64,000 nt of DNA. Source: Hirundichthys speculiger. Its lineage: Eukaryota; Chordata; Actinopteri; Beloniformes; Exocoetidae. Below the pieces are notes generated by a model that saw nothing but the letters and a program-made list of their open reading frames with translations, did no database searches and had not been told where the DNA came from. Within the stretch, counting starts at the first letter, position 1; the number at the start of each line of letters is the position of its first letter. The DNA lies in assembly GCA_018398805.1 (NCBI GenBank), contig JAGFBZ010002033.1, positions 1,635,501-1,699,500 on the forward strand, read 5' to 3'. Made by a program: the position numbers and the translations under genes. This document shows, piece after piece, positions 46,324 through 59,432 of this stretch.

Positions 46324-49300
46324 ATGAAGCTGATTATCCTGAATGACTACGACCAGGCAAGCGAGTGGGCTGCAAAGTACATTAGAAACAAGATTTTACT
46401 GTTCAAACCTGGCCCCAACAGATATTTCACATTGGGGCTCCCCACAGGTAAGAGAAAATCTGGCACCCTACACAGTATGTTTTTTTTTTCTTCTTTTTTT
46501 TAGATTGAACTTTTATTTAAGGGCCCATATTATTAAAGCTGCTCATTTCTACCCTCACAACTGCTGACTCGACATCCTTTAAAAAGCCTTAACTTGCACA
46601 TTTTTTCAATGGAAAAAAAAAAAACAAAAAAAAAAATGAGGAGCGTACTTATTAAAGTTTTGAAATGTTTGCAAATACAGTGAATGATTGCATTATGGCC
46701 CATAACAGCAGATTTTTAGTTTTTGTGTTGATAGTATACTTTTCTTTGCACACTTTAGACACAGAGGCTGTGATTAGGTTTTTGTGTCTGTTCCTCCATG
46801 AAGTTTTCAAAACGAAAGCAAAACTTCTTACTCCATTCAAAACGTTTCACTTCAATTAAATTAAATGAATGATTAAAATTTGAACAGTAAGTTTGGTTTG
46901 TGAGCCACAGTTATGCTTATTGTTGACACCCATCTGTTAACATCCAGCTTTTGGCTTCATTTTGAAAGAGTAGTTGTTATCAGTGCAGCGGCTCTGCCCA
47001 AGGCTTTGGTATTGATTGGCTACAGCTCTCATTAGCAGTGAAAAAAAAATAAATAATGTCAACATGTGACCAAAAAGATGTTTCAAAACCACAATCATAC
47101 CACCTCACTTGGAAGTTCCAAAAACTAGAGTACTTAGCTTATAGCTTAAGAGATGCATTGGTGCATTCTTTACTATTTTGCAGAGCAGCGAGAGGCTCCA
47201 CCTCAGAGTCCCTCTGTCCAGTCTCGATTAATAAAATATATCTCGAATAAATGTTCTCCTGTCGCAACATCACACACTAGACTAGAGGATAGTTAAACAC
47301 TACCCCTTCCTGTAATGGTGATAATAATTGAAACATATGCATCAGAACTGTGAACGGGTAACCATGCCATTTCTGGCAAAGGGAAAAGAGTAATTCTGTT
47401 TTAGCAGAGGAATATGAGTTTTTAAAAAAATAACTAAAAAGAAACAAACAATTAAATGAATAAAGCAATTTTGGAATGAAAAAGATTTTCTAAAATGCTC
47501 TTGGAGAAGACAGAGGGGGAGCCAAGAAGATGGGTACATCGATGTACGAGTCAGTGTGTTTATGAACCTGCTAGTAATAATACGACTGTGCTGTTTGGAA
47601 CTGGTTTGTAGATTTTACTCACTCTGATCAAAACTGACATACAAAAATGTTCCTTGCATCTTTCATCATAATTCCAGTCCACTAAATTCAGCTCAAAGTC
47701 AGAATGAGAAAACATTTTTAGTCTCATGAAGGGGCAATTCTTTGCGGCGACGCGGTCAGATACACACATAAACACACGCGCATCCAACAGATATACTGAA
47801 GTATGCTGCATCAGTTCACACACATCTACAATGCAGTGCCAGAACCGTGTGAGTGCAAAATGTGCAAAAAGTTTGTAACATTAAAAATGTACAAAGGAGG
47901 AGTGAAGAATAAAAGAAGAGGATACAAATAAAAACAATAAACAGAAAAACAGTAAAATTAGAAGTACAAATCAATCGGCTAAAAGCTGAAGAATGAATAA
48001 AGAAAATCGCTTAAAATTATAGTTCAAGTAGTCTGATTGCAGACAGAAGGTTTATAGCTGGAGAAGCAGAGACCAGATTATGATCTGCTTTTCCCAGAGC
48101 AGGTTGTGCAGAGATGTAATATGAATTTCTGACATTTGCATAAAACAAATCGAGCATTTTATTTTTCTGGTGGAGCAATTTACAAACTGTTGAGATGTTG
48201 GAAACGTGGCAGAGAGAGAGAGAGACGTGGCTGAAATCGCCAGTAACCCCAGACATGAGATGGGTTGTTCTGTCTGTAGCTTAGCAACAGCAGAGCTGAT
48301 GACATCACATGCATCATCAGTTCCAGTTGATGATGGGATGTAAACTTCCACTAAAATAACACTGGTGAACTTTCCCTGTAAATAATAAAGATGAAAACTA
48401 ATTACATCTTCTTCATTATGTATGGTACTTGATACATGTTTAATTTTATTATGCCTTAAGTCTACTATTAGCTCTTTAGTTTTAGAGACATTCAGGTCAA
48501 GAAAATTATCATCAAACCAGGTGACAAAAGAAGAGAGGGCAGAACCAAAATCACCGTGAAGCAGAGACAGAGTAACAGTGTCATCAGAGAATTTCACAAA
48601 GTGTGTATTCTCTTCTGGACTTCTGAAGCTGTCTGTGCACAGAATCAAAAGGAGAGATGATAAGACATAGCTCTGAGGTGATTCTGACACTGTCATGTTG
48701 GATTCTCTTCCATTCACCAGAACACACTGAGTCCTGTCAGTGAGGAAATCCAAAAGCACAGTCAGAAGCTGATCTGAAAGATTAAAATGCGAGGCAAGTC
48801 TTCTAATTCAAACATGGGGCTGCATTTTTGTTAAAAGCAAATAAAAGCCTTGCATGTGCTTTTGGTTTTTCTAGGTGCTTAAGAACATTGTTGAGTCCTC
48901 TTCAACACCTTTACCAGCCTGATAAGCAAACAGCAGAGGATCAATTTTATCTGCAATGTGAAGACACTATTAAATCGTTTTAAAATCTTTTCGAAAGATT
49001 TCTTAACTAGAGAGGTACGGGAAACAGGTCTGAAATCATTGAGCTCTTTTGGTTTTGGGGATGTGGGAGTTGGATTAATGATGGTTTTCCAAAGTGTTGG
49101 GATTTGGCCCAAATACACAGACATCTGAAAAAAAAAATCATAATAATCCCGCTGAGCTGCTCAGTGCAGTGATCCAGAGTTTGCCCACAGATGCCATCAG
49201 GCCTCTGTGCTTTCTGAACATTAACCTTTTTTAAAAGGGCAGTGACTGCATCATGAGAGATTACAATATCCTTTGAAGGAGTTTGAGACTGTTTGAGATG

Positions 49301-51928
49301 GTGAATGTCTCATAGAAAGTCAGACCTCTTAAAATGAGAAAAAAAAGTATTAGAAGCATCCGTTAGCTCTGAATCACCTATTCCAGTAATTTTTATAGCT
49401 TTATTTTTTGAATATATTTGATTGAAAGATGCCAGTAGACCTAGCTCCAAGCTGCTCTTAGGTTACCCAGGGCTTATCATTAGAAAATGAAGTAACAGTT
49501 CTAGTGGGAATAACAAGATCAACACAAAAGTTTTTGTACACAGAAACAGTATTACAGAGTTCATTGATGCCAACACATCCTTCATAAAAGCGACTTCCAG
49601 TCTGAAAGATGTTGTCCTGTGACCAGCACTTCACTGATTTTACCTCATGTTTCAGGCGTCTGGAAGTGGGTGTGTGGGAAGCCTTAGGCTCTCGGATGAA
49701 TGTAAACAGTGTAAAACAGTTGTTGGAATTCCCGTAGGAGGTAGAGGGGGTGAAGATAAACTGTGAAGTAGCTCGATGTCAGAAGTGCAGATTCCTTCTC
49801 GAACCACAACGGTGTTACAGTACCTCTGGTTCACGTAGATGCATGCGCCTTACCTCCGCGCAGTTTGCTGGTAATGCCACCAGAGGGTCGAGTCGGAGTG
49901 GGCATCCAAACCCACTCAGTGCCAACTCCTCGTCCCAGTCCAAGTTACTGAGCCATGTCCCGGGAAAAGCAAGGATACACGTTCCTCTACCTTTCTGGTT
50001 TAAGTTGAATTCACGCTTCCATCTCGTCCTGCATAGACTGCATTGTTTGACAGGATGTCTGTCGGTGGAATGAGCAGTCTACGCCGATTATTTAAGCTCA
50101 TATTCTTCAGTCTATGGCGTATCCCTCCTCGTTTCCTCCTTTTCCTACGAACAGTCCTAGGCCATCAGTTGTAAATCTGAGAGAGAGAAACAACTTCTTG
50201 GTGAATATGGCTCTCTCAGGTAGAGTGACCAATGTAGCTTTATGGCCATAAATTAGTGGTGTAAAGAGCAATGAAAAAGCACGATAGGGCATAAAGGCAA
50301 ATAAAGTAGCCTACTTGCACGACATCATGGCAAGACATCATTATCATTCAAAAAACATGCATTAAAAAAAACAGACGCCGACAATAAAATATTTTGAGCG
50401 CAGTATCTATAGTTTTAGTTTCAAATATATTTTTATACTAACCCATTTTATTTGATTCCACAACAAAGACAAAAGTAACTCCATTCCAATGCAACCCTCA
50501 CATACACATGAAAAAGCTAAAGTATTAATTCTCCCAAAATGTCAAGTATCAAAGACAGTTTCAGGAAGTAGGAAGACGTATGTATACATGTTAGTTTTGC
50601 TGTTTCTTAGCCACTTTGTTAGTTTTTTCTTCTTCTTCTTCTTCCTGTGTTTAGGAAGTACTCCGTTAGGTTGTTACAAGAAGCTAATTGAGTTCTACAA
50701 AAATGGAGAAATCTCATTCCAGTACGTGAAGACTTTCAACATGGATGAATATGTAGGTAAGTCTTCAGTATTCTCTGCTGCCTTATTACATTTACACATC
50801 AAGGAATTCTTGAACGCTTTGATCTTGTTTAAGAAATGGTCATAAACTCATTTAAAGGGCTTCCCAGAGATCACCCTGAGAGCTACCACTCCTTCATGTG
50901 GAATAACTTCTTCAAGCACATAGATATAAAAGCGGAGAACACCCACATTCTTGATGGCAACGCTGCAGACCTGCAAACAGAGTGTGATGCCTTTGAAGAA
51001 AAGATAACAGCTGCTGGGGGGATTGAGCTGTTTGTTGGAGGTCAGCTGGACACAGTGATGATATATGTACATGTATATGCCATATATATATATTTACTGT
51101 TGTCATTGCTATTTAATGATTGAGGTCTTGGTTTAAGAAAGGTATCAATCAGTGTGTGTGTATGTTATTTGTCAGGTATCGGACCTGATGGTCACATTGC
51201 CTTTAATGAGCCTGGTTCAAGCTTGGTTTCAAGAACCAGGGTGAAGACCCTGGCAAAAGACACCATCATGGCTAATGCTCGATTCTTTGATGGAGATCTG
51301 TTAAAGGTGCCCAATATGGCGCTGACTGTGGGAGTAGGCACTGTTATGGATGCAAAAGAGGTTAGGAGCCATCTATTATGCTGTTTGTGACACACCCCCC
51401 CCACCCCCCCCCCCCCCCCCCACCCCATTTATGATACAGTTTATAAGCAATGATAGGTTTCAGTTACAGTTCAGTTCAGTTTCAGTTACTGTTTTCATTA
51501 AAAAAAAAAAAAAAAATTCTGGAACTTGGTCATACAGCTCATCCTTTCAATTTCTTCCCAGGTCATGATCATCATCACTGGAGCACACAAGGCATTTGCT
51601 TTGTATAAAGCCATAGAGGAAGGTGTAAATCATATGTGGACAGTGTCTGCATTTCCAGCAGCACCCACAGACTGTTTTCGTATGTGACGAAGATGCAACC
51701 CTGGAGCTGCGAGTCAAGACTGTGAAATACTTTAAAGGTGATACTAAATTGCAAAGCAAACTTACCGGTAGCTTATCATGCTTTACTTGTGTATTTCAGT
51801 CAAAAGAGAGAGAGAAAAAAAAAAGACAAATCTAAGATAACATGCTGAATGTTGCTCTTTCTGCAGGGATGATGCATGTGCACAACAAACTGGTTGAATC
51901 TCCTACTTCAGAGAAAAAGAAGAACTGA
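46324..51928 (+). CDS. gnpda1: Glucosamine-6-phosphate deaminase 1 (apparent frameshift in exon 6)
   Basis: Cytosolic enzyme converting glucosamine-6-phosphate to fructose-6-phosphate and ammonia. A non-coding first exon ends at 46039. Coding parts: 46324-46447, 50655-50756, 50858-51040, 51176-51360, 51562-51737, 51867-51928. Seen motifs are [31 protein letters not shown], the active-site FNMDEYVG and [16 protein letters not shown]. The fifth coding exon is 176 nt where 175 is needed: an extra C at 51655-51656 turns SAFQQHP into a different frame with a stop, while [22 protein letters not shown] follows one frame over. Without it the protein is 276 aa. [23 protein letters not shown] and the neighbour ndfip1 favour GNPDA1 over GNPDA2. 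The first coding intron (4.2 kb) holds a LINE mosaic. Confidence 0.9.
47990..50080 (-). mobile_element. Rex1/CR1-like LINE mosaic in gnpda1 intron
   Basis: Reading the minus strand from right to left: endonuclease start ([17 protein letters not shown], about 49900-49990), [20 protein letters not shown] (49775-49834), a linker, reverse transcriptase start (ELNDFRPVS, about 49010-49045), reverse transcriptase palm and after ([38 protein letters not shown], 48460-48759), then endonuclease middle and end ([12 protein letters not shown], then [11 protein letters not shown] and LGKADHNLV, 48080-48400). Endonuclease sequence therefore appears both before and after the reverse transcriptase, as if two truncated copies were fused. 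Many stops; inactive. Confidence 0.75.
51396..51422. repeat. C-rich homopolymer run
   Basis: Near-continuous C tract 36 bp after a gnpda1 splice donor; an unreliable region for length. Confidence 0.85.
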
Positions 51929-52094
51929 GGAATGGATCGTGGGGCATTTATTAGAAACATTCACTCCAACGATTCCTTCATCTTTTGGTGGAGACATACA
52001 CTGTTAATCATAAAAGAAATAATGTTATGCTAATACAGAATGCAATTGGGTTTTTTGATGATCATTCAAAAAGCTTTTCTATTTTGTTCTTTGT

Positions 52095-52100
52095 AATAAA
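52095..52100 (+). terminator. gnpda1 polyadenylation signal
   Basis: AATAAA about 170 bp after the gnpda1 stop codon. Confidence 0.75.
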
Positions 52101-52565
52101 GCGAGTTAATTTTTTTCCCTATATTGTGTTGGTTCTTTACAAGAGAATCACAATTTAATATCAGAAGTTTCATGTGAAAATATAATTTGTTTATCAATTT
52201 TTTCATGAAAATCTATGATCATAGCAATCGACTAAGAAACGAAACTATTCGTAATAGGCTCATACAAACAAGAAATATCATCTTATTTTCGTTGGTTTCC
52301 ATTTATTCTTTCGATCTTTCTCATTTGACCATCCATTGACTTATCCATTCGACTAGAGAGCTGATATTGCCGAGGGCACGCGAATGCATCTTTATAGCTG
52401 GCGCTGCCGTTCTGAAGTCAAGAGAGACAGGAAGAAGAGGGAGATGGCCGACTAATAGGCGAGCTAACCTCTTGCTTCGTCGTCAAGATTCATTTTTAAC
52501 TCACGGCATTTTTTTAAGGCTTAAGTGGGGAGAGGACGGGTTAAACATTTCGTTCCTCTTCCACA

Positions 52566-55500
52566 ATGGCGGAGCAAAACAGCAACGTCAGATATCAGGA
52601 GGTAGGTAACAGGTTGCTGGCTCGCTAAGAGCTTGCTAACGGCTAGCTGGCACGGGTCGACGAGGATAGTTTGTTTACGGGTGGGCCCGGCGTTGAAGAT
52701 GATTATAACTTGGCCTACGCCAAGCTAACTTCCTCCCAGTCAGGCAGTGTATTGTCTAGAAACATGTGCGCCACGTACTAGTCCCAGCTCATTTGAACCG
52801 TTTTCATATTTGAGCTAGTTGGTCAGTGGTAACGTCTGCTGGCCTGAACACGAGTGCAGTCCTGAGTGTTGGATACTTCAGCTCCAGAGATACATCCGCA
52901 TCAACCGTGCTGTTATAATTGGGTGGAATATCGCAAGTAAGCGCCGTTTATTTGTGTGCAGTGTGCACACAGCGATATTAGAATACAACAAATACATGAT
53001 TAGGTCAGTTGGAAAGGAGTTAAAATGACTGGAGTGATCTTTATGGGGGTGTGCATCTGAAATAATAGTCAATTAAGTTTTAGAATGATTAAAAATACTG
53101 ACTTAGCACTGAGCTCTGTGCCCTTACATACTTTGTGTTCGGGACACGGAAGCAGCTGAACAAACACCGTGGCTTTTCTTATAAAGTGGGCAAATAAGGT
53201 TGAGTCACCGTGGCATCATTTTGTTGATGTAATTTCGTACCATGGTCTAATGCCCCTCTGCTGCTCCAACACACCTGGCTCAAATTAATGGATTATATTC
53301 ATATTTTTATAGCCCTCGATGACAAACTGACGGAATGCATTCGTTTGAATCAGGTGTGTTGGAGAAGGGAAACATTTAAAAGACGATGGGACTTTTGAGG
53401 ACCAGGATTAGCAAACTCAAATTTTAAATTTGATGATGATGATAATTGTCAGTATTTTATTATTATTAATAACGATATCATTATTATTATTACTACTTTG
53501 GATGCCATTCAGATCTGGCTTTGCTATTGTTTTACATTGCTTTGTGGTGTGAAATTAAGAAATCAAATAAGATTTTTGTCCTTGTGTTTTCCCTGTATTA
53601 TCCAATAAACTTGTGTTCTCGGCTAACAGTAGCAGTAATATTTCCAGTCAGTCTCCAATGACTTTCTTTTTTCATTTAGGTTATACCGTTTGTGGGTTGT
53701 TTTCTTTTGTGTGTGTGTTCTGGTTATTTGCTCATTTCACTACATCTACAGAGCCAGCATGTCACTCAAGATCTACACTTGAATGACATAGCCTGACATG
53801 TTTGAGTAAAACTATGAGTAGTAGATATTAGTTGTAAAATAAAGTGTTCTGACTTAATTTAACCGAACTTGACACCGCAGGTTCAGTGTAACATTTGTGT
53901 AGGTCTCAGTAAAGTATCGATATATAAGCACGTGAAGTCAGGTGTGCACTAACTTGGGTTTCATGTTTACAGTGATGATTAGAGGTTGTTTTTTTTCTCT
54001 TTATTGAGGCGGTGTTTAGAAATAACATCTGTGTTTGGTTGAACAAAGATACAGGAACAAGAAAAATCAAACACTTACATAAGCACTCTCACATGGTGAC
54101 TTACATTTGTCTGTAAAACCTGAAAAAAAGGGGGAGGGGTGAAGCAGCTTTGCTTGTCTAGTGCTATGTTATACGAATCTGACCAGTGTTTTCTTTCTTT
54201 CGCATACTTACTTTTCACTTGTTATCATAACTACACGGTTTTCCAACATGATGTAAAGTGTTTAAGTTGGACTCTGAATGTGTTGTCATTAATTGTTATT
54301 TCTTCAGCTGGTGAATGAGGAGGAGCCAACTCAACCTTCCCAGGAGCGTCCTGCCCAAGACGCGCCACCACCCTACAGCAGCATTTCTGCAGCAAATGCA
54401 GGTTAGGAAACTCATAGCTTTGCCACACACTGTCAAATTACTTAATTTCTTAATTTTCTAAATCCAGAAATATCCGTTCTAAAGCTTGCTGATTCACCAT
54501 GTAAAGTGAAAGTACTGTTTTCAAAAGCAGCGAGAAGCTAAATAAAACAAAAAAGTAAGAATTGTTTTGTTTTTGTTTTTTTGTTTCACATTGGTTTTTA
54601 TTCTGGGAAAGTATATGAATCATCTCTGATAGCTGTGTGTTGCATATGAGATGAAAAAAACTGACCTCTTGCACAGTCCTCGCTTCAACCTGTAAAAAGT
54701 ATTTTTATGTTGAGGCTATTCTAACGGCAGCTTATATTGCTTAAGAATTTAAACTTTAACTAGGTCTGAGCTTTTAAGAGCTCATCTTGAGGTTTGGGTC
54801 TAAAGTTAGGTTCTGCAAAGAGGAGAAGAACCTTTAGTTGCCAGATAAATATTAACAAGAATGGAGTGGAATATCTTGCAGCATTGAATTTAAAGACAGA
54901 GATGTTGTAACTCTGGTGTGCTACTCTAGGTCAGATTTTTGTTTGTAGTTTTGTAGTTTGCAGTCCTTATGTCTAACTTGTCCTACATTGTTATCCATAG
55001 AGCATATATTGTCAAGCAGAGTAACCTGAGTGCAAGTAAGGTCTCATGTTTCTAATTCTACTCCTTAAGAGGGTGTAGGTCAACATGTTGTATAAGTGGG
55101 TGCAGCCCAGAGCTCTTATGGATGAATTATCTGATCTGACTGTGCTGTTAGTGTTTGAACAACACTAAAGAGAAATCATTGATGCCTGCCAGATGACCCT
55201 GATAAAGGTTTAGGCTTTTATGGAAGAACATAAACAGCATTGGACATTTATACTGCTAATGGCTTACTTCCTCTTGTCACGTATCTCCCCCCACTGTGTT
55301 TTTTAAACTCTTAGCTGGTGGTTCCCTTTTTTTGGATGGAACCAAAACAGATTTTTGCTTGTCAGCTGTTACACTTGTATCACAGGTGGTTATTTATTAT
55401 TTACCATATCAACCCTCGCTGACCCTGAGGTCCTCTGGCACTGGCCTTTTAATCATCCCAAGAGTTGGAACAAAAACCCACGGTGAGGCTGCATTCAGCC

Positions 55501-58500
55501 ATTATGGCCCTCATCAGGACATCAGAACATCAGGACCGAGGACTGTTGATATTTTTAAGAGGAGGCTTAAGACTCACCTGTTTAACCTGGCTTTTACCTG
55601 ATTTCTTTTACTCTTTTATTTTACTGTTCTTAATCTGTAATGATTTTATTATTTAATTTATTTTTGAGTCTTTGTGGATTTTATTACCATTAAATCTTTA
55701 CATTAAAATATGGAGCCTATAATTCTCCAGTGATAAATATTATCGGCAGTGAAAACATTTCAAAACCATTGCTGTTTAAGACAGTTTATGTAAACAACAG
55801 ATGCTCAGAGAAGTTTCAAAAATCCAGCGAGCTATATCCCAGACTCTACAGGCCTCAGATAGCATGTTTAATATTAAAATTTCTGACAGTGTAAATAGAA
55901 AATGCTGAACAAGTATGGCATGTATTGAAACATTAGCCAGGAAGAAATTCTCTTCTTTCTAAAAAGAACTTGGCACCACAGCTTAGGTTAAGAGTATTGC
56001 ATCTAATAAAAGCACAAGACTTGTGGAAACTTTTTTTTGTTAAAACAAGATCAAAGTGCGCATATTTGGCCATAGCACACAGGGCTACATTTGGTTACAG
56101 TATTTGGAAATGCTTTTGGTTGAATACTGTACAGTGATTAATGAGCATTTGATAATATCTTTGTAAAATGTCAGAAATTATTATTTTTTGTTTATTTTAT
56201 TTTATTCATTTATTTTGTTACAGATATGGAGTTGATAGTAAAGAATTAAGTTCTGTCTTTTGAATTTTTTATATCAACAGCTTTCTTTGAATATAAGGAA
56301 GATGGAGGAAGGTTTCCCAACCCTCCATCATACAGTGTTGCCACCACTTTACCCTCCTATGATGAAGCAGAGAGAAGCAAGGCAGAGGCTGCCATCCCCC
56401 TGGTTACTGGAAGGAATCTCGGTAACTCTTGTTCTCCAGACACACGATTCTAATAACATCTCATTGAGTCAGATTAGAAGGGAACAGAGTAAACACAAAT
56501 TATTTTAATTTGTTGCAGGAGGAAGATTTTGTGGCCAGAGATGACTTTGAAGATGCTGACCAGCTGCGAATAGGAAATGATGGCATCTTCATGCTTACCT
56601 TCTTCAGTAAGACACAGACATTTTAGCAGTTTGTTTCAGACTATAAACTGACTTGAGCATTTGTATAAATCTGGTTCCTGAACATGAAAAACATGCAGGA
56701 CTTTCTCAGTGAAAAATGATTGTGACTGAGTTGCACACTGAGTTGCTTTATAGGTATGCGTGTCTGAGCTTAGGTCATGTAATGCCTGATGCTGGTGTTC
56801 TTGCAGCTAGTGGAAGACAGGCTACCTTTTGCAATCCAGTTTTAGTTAAGATTACATTTTTTGTCTTATATTAATGATTGTCTTTCTGTCACCAGTGGCA
56901 TTCCTCTTCAACTGGATCGGCTTCTTCTTGTCGTTCTGTTTGACTACATCAGCTGCTGGTCGATATGGAGCCATCTCAGGCTTTGGCCTGTCTCTCATCA
57001 AATGGGTTCTTATTGTCAGGGTAAGAGCCAGTTAATGCAGTTATCTCAACCTCTTTAGAGGCATGGCACTAAAAAAAAAAAACAACAGACTACAAGCCAA
57101 AAATGCATGTTCTGTCATTTCCACCTCCTGCATGCATCACTGTTTTACGTTAACAAGCTCATTAGGACCTACCCACTGACATTGAAGAGTATGTAATTAT
57201 TCTGCAAGTCATTAAACTTTGGACACAGGCACTCAAAAATGTCAAATTATTTGTTGTAAATGAATTATTTTTGACTAATTAAGTGAAATTTGACAATCTC
57301 CCACGGCACAGGAGTTGAAAATCACTGACTTAATGAATATTGAGCACAACCACCTAAGAGATGTATAACTATAGTATTGTTAAAAGAAAGCTCTCAGTGT
57401 GGTTCAATGTGGTAAATTCTTAGCATCATGTGTTGTGGTTTGATTGACTGTTTTTTTTCCCTGCAGTTTTCTACCTATTTCCCTGGTTACTTTGATGGGC
57501 AGTACTGGTTGTGGTGGGTCTTCCTGGCCCTGGGTGAGTGAGAGATTATATCTAAAATGTAATAAATTGTATTTCAGAAAGGAAAAACAAAAACATTACA
57601 ACATTAGCAAACACAGTTAAGTGTTGAACTTATTGATCATTCATTTAAAAACGGCATGTGAAATATGTTTTTTCTAATATATGCAGTTGTATCATACTAA
57701 GTATTGCAAAGATACAATAAATAAACAGATTAGGATAATAGTTGTTCACTCAACAGCCATTTGATCTTGAAACATTAGTTGCCTTTATTTATTGATTTAT
57801 ATTTAAACTTTGGAAAAGGTCTCCAGAACTCATAAATTACTAGGAGCATAAAGGCTCTTTGATCTATAGTGCAGTCTGAAGCATTGCTTAAATCACTACA
57901 TCACCTTAGATCTCCAAGGTCTTTACAGATGGCATTATGGCAATATGTGGCATTACCCCACCAGCAAAGGAACTCTGCCATTTTCCACCGACTATTTATG
58001 GCTAAAAGTGCATCCGTTGCTGCTGGCAATAGCAGCCCTGAGTTAATACAGCTGCAAATAAATAATGAAATGCATTTATACAGTTTTTTTTGTTTTTAAG
58101 TCTTGCCCTTTTCCCAGGCATGCAGTTGATGTTTTAGTTCAGTAAAAGGAAAACGGTTTCTCATAAAACCAGTAGAAAGGTTTATGGATTATCATGAGTA
58201 TTAAGTTCATCATTTTTGGCCACAGACTTTGATGTTGAGATTTTAAAATGTTTTTTTTTTTGTTTCCATTGATTGTGAGAGCTTGTAAAATGTCCAAAAT
58301 GCCAATTAATCAGCCAAATTGATAAATGAGTTGACCATTCATATTTCTTGTTGTATGACCTTTTGTACTATTGTGTATATTTCTTTACTCTGCAGGCTTC
58401 ATGCTGTTTATCAGAGGTTTCGTCAACTACTCCAGAGTGCGTAAATTGGTTGATCCTACTTACGCTACTCTTCCCAGAACAAGGGTACTTTTTATCTATT

Positions 58501-58502
58501 AG
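52566..58502 (+). CDS. ndfip1: NEDD4 family-interacting protein 1 (phase break near exon 3 end)
   Basis: Golgi/endosomal membrane adaptor that recruits and activates NEDD4-family ubiquitin ligases. Coding exons: 52566-52601, 54308-54401, 56281-56421, 56519-56606, 56896-57020, 57467-57533, 58396-58502. PY motifs for WW domains are visible: PPPY (DAPPPYSSIS), PPSY (NPPSYSV) and the variant LPSY. Three membrane segments follow (FNWIGFFLSFCLTTSA, GFGLSLIKWVLIV, YWLWWVFLALGFMLFI) and the family C-terminus LPRTRVLFIY. The total is 658 nt; exon 3 is one base too long to join exon 4 (EEDFVARDDFEDADQLRIG) in frame, probably an extra G in GGAAGGAATC near 56413. Another donor in exon 3 could also rescue phase. 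Expected length is about 218 aa (human 221). The stop is followed two bases later by a GTAAGT donor leading to a 3'UTR exon. Confidence 0.91.
55380..55680 (+). mobile_element. C-terminal end of a fish LINE in ndfip1 intron 2
   Basis: Plus-strand translation reads LTLRSSGTGLLIIPRVGTKT, then HGEAAFSHYGPH and VDIFKRRLKTHLFNLAF. This is the C-terminal tail typical of the ORF2 protein of fish L2/Rex-type LINEs, followed by AT-rich 3' sequence. Only the 3' end is present, as expected after 5' truncation at insertion. Confidence 0.7.
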
Positions 58503-59261
58503 AGGTAAGTTGCATCAGACTCATTGGGCCAAATTTACAAAATCTTCATAAATCTGAGAGTAGCTTTGCACACAAATAATATCTTTACTAAAAAAAACCT
58601 CTCTGGATTCAAAAGTGCTTGCACAAAACTAGGATTTGTTCATAAGAACATGAGTATGTTTGTGAATTCCAACTGGTCCCAGGTTAGGAGCGAGCTCCTA
58701 CAGCTCCTGCCCAGGGACCACCATATAGGGAGGTGTAAGGGTGCAGTGTAAAAAGTTATTTTGCATATTTTCTTGTGGTTTATGGAGCAGAGTGCCACCT
58801 TTTGCATCCATGTACAACAACATCACCATCATGGCATTGTTGATAAACTCTCTATTGAACCAAGTCGCTGTGTGGGTGCCTCTCAGCGTATCAAATTGAT
58901 TTACACTAACATTATCATAATTGACAAAAACGTATGTAAATTTTCTCTCTGCTCTCAGTTTTCCCACAAATCTGTTCTACTCAGGTTTCAGGAGTGAGGT
59001 CCAGTATGTTCATGGCAGCCAGATGTCACACTGAAGACATTTACCTGCACACATTAATCCAGGAACACTGAATAAGGAGTTAAAGGCTGCTTAACTAATT
59101 TCAGTGGCTGGCAGGAGAAGACTTCTGTTACAGACTTCTAAAATAGTGTTAATTAGAAAGTAAATCATAAAATGTAGTCGCCCTTAGTTGGATCTGCTGT
59201 AACACAGACCAGAGATCCTTCCTGCTCACGTTTAGAACCATCTATGATGAGTCCTTAAAGA

Positions 59262-59385
59262 AACAAATAAAATAATAATAATAAATAATTATTAATAATA
59301 AATTAATAACAAATAATTGTATTATTATTACAAATAATAATAACAAATAATAAACAAATATTAATAATTATAATAATAAAGCCTG
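59262..59385. repeat. AAT-rich simple repeat
   Basis: Imperfect (AAT)n in the last ndfip1 intron, directly before the first copy of a 54-bp repeat. Confidence 0.85.
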
Positions 59386-59432
59386 TAAACAGAATTCAAA
59401 ATATGCTTTTAAAATATCCAGTCTACATTTTG
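59379..59432. repeat. 54-bp exact direct repeat, copy 1
   Basis: Identical over 54 bases to 60700-60753. It lies in the last ndfip1 intron, immediately after AAT-rich sequence. Confidence 0.9.
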
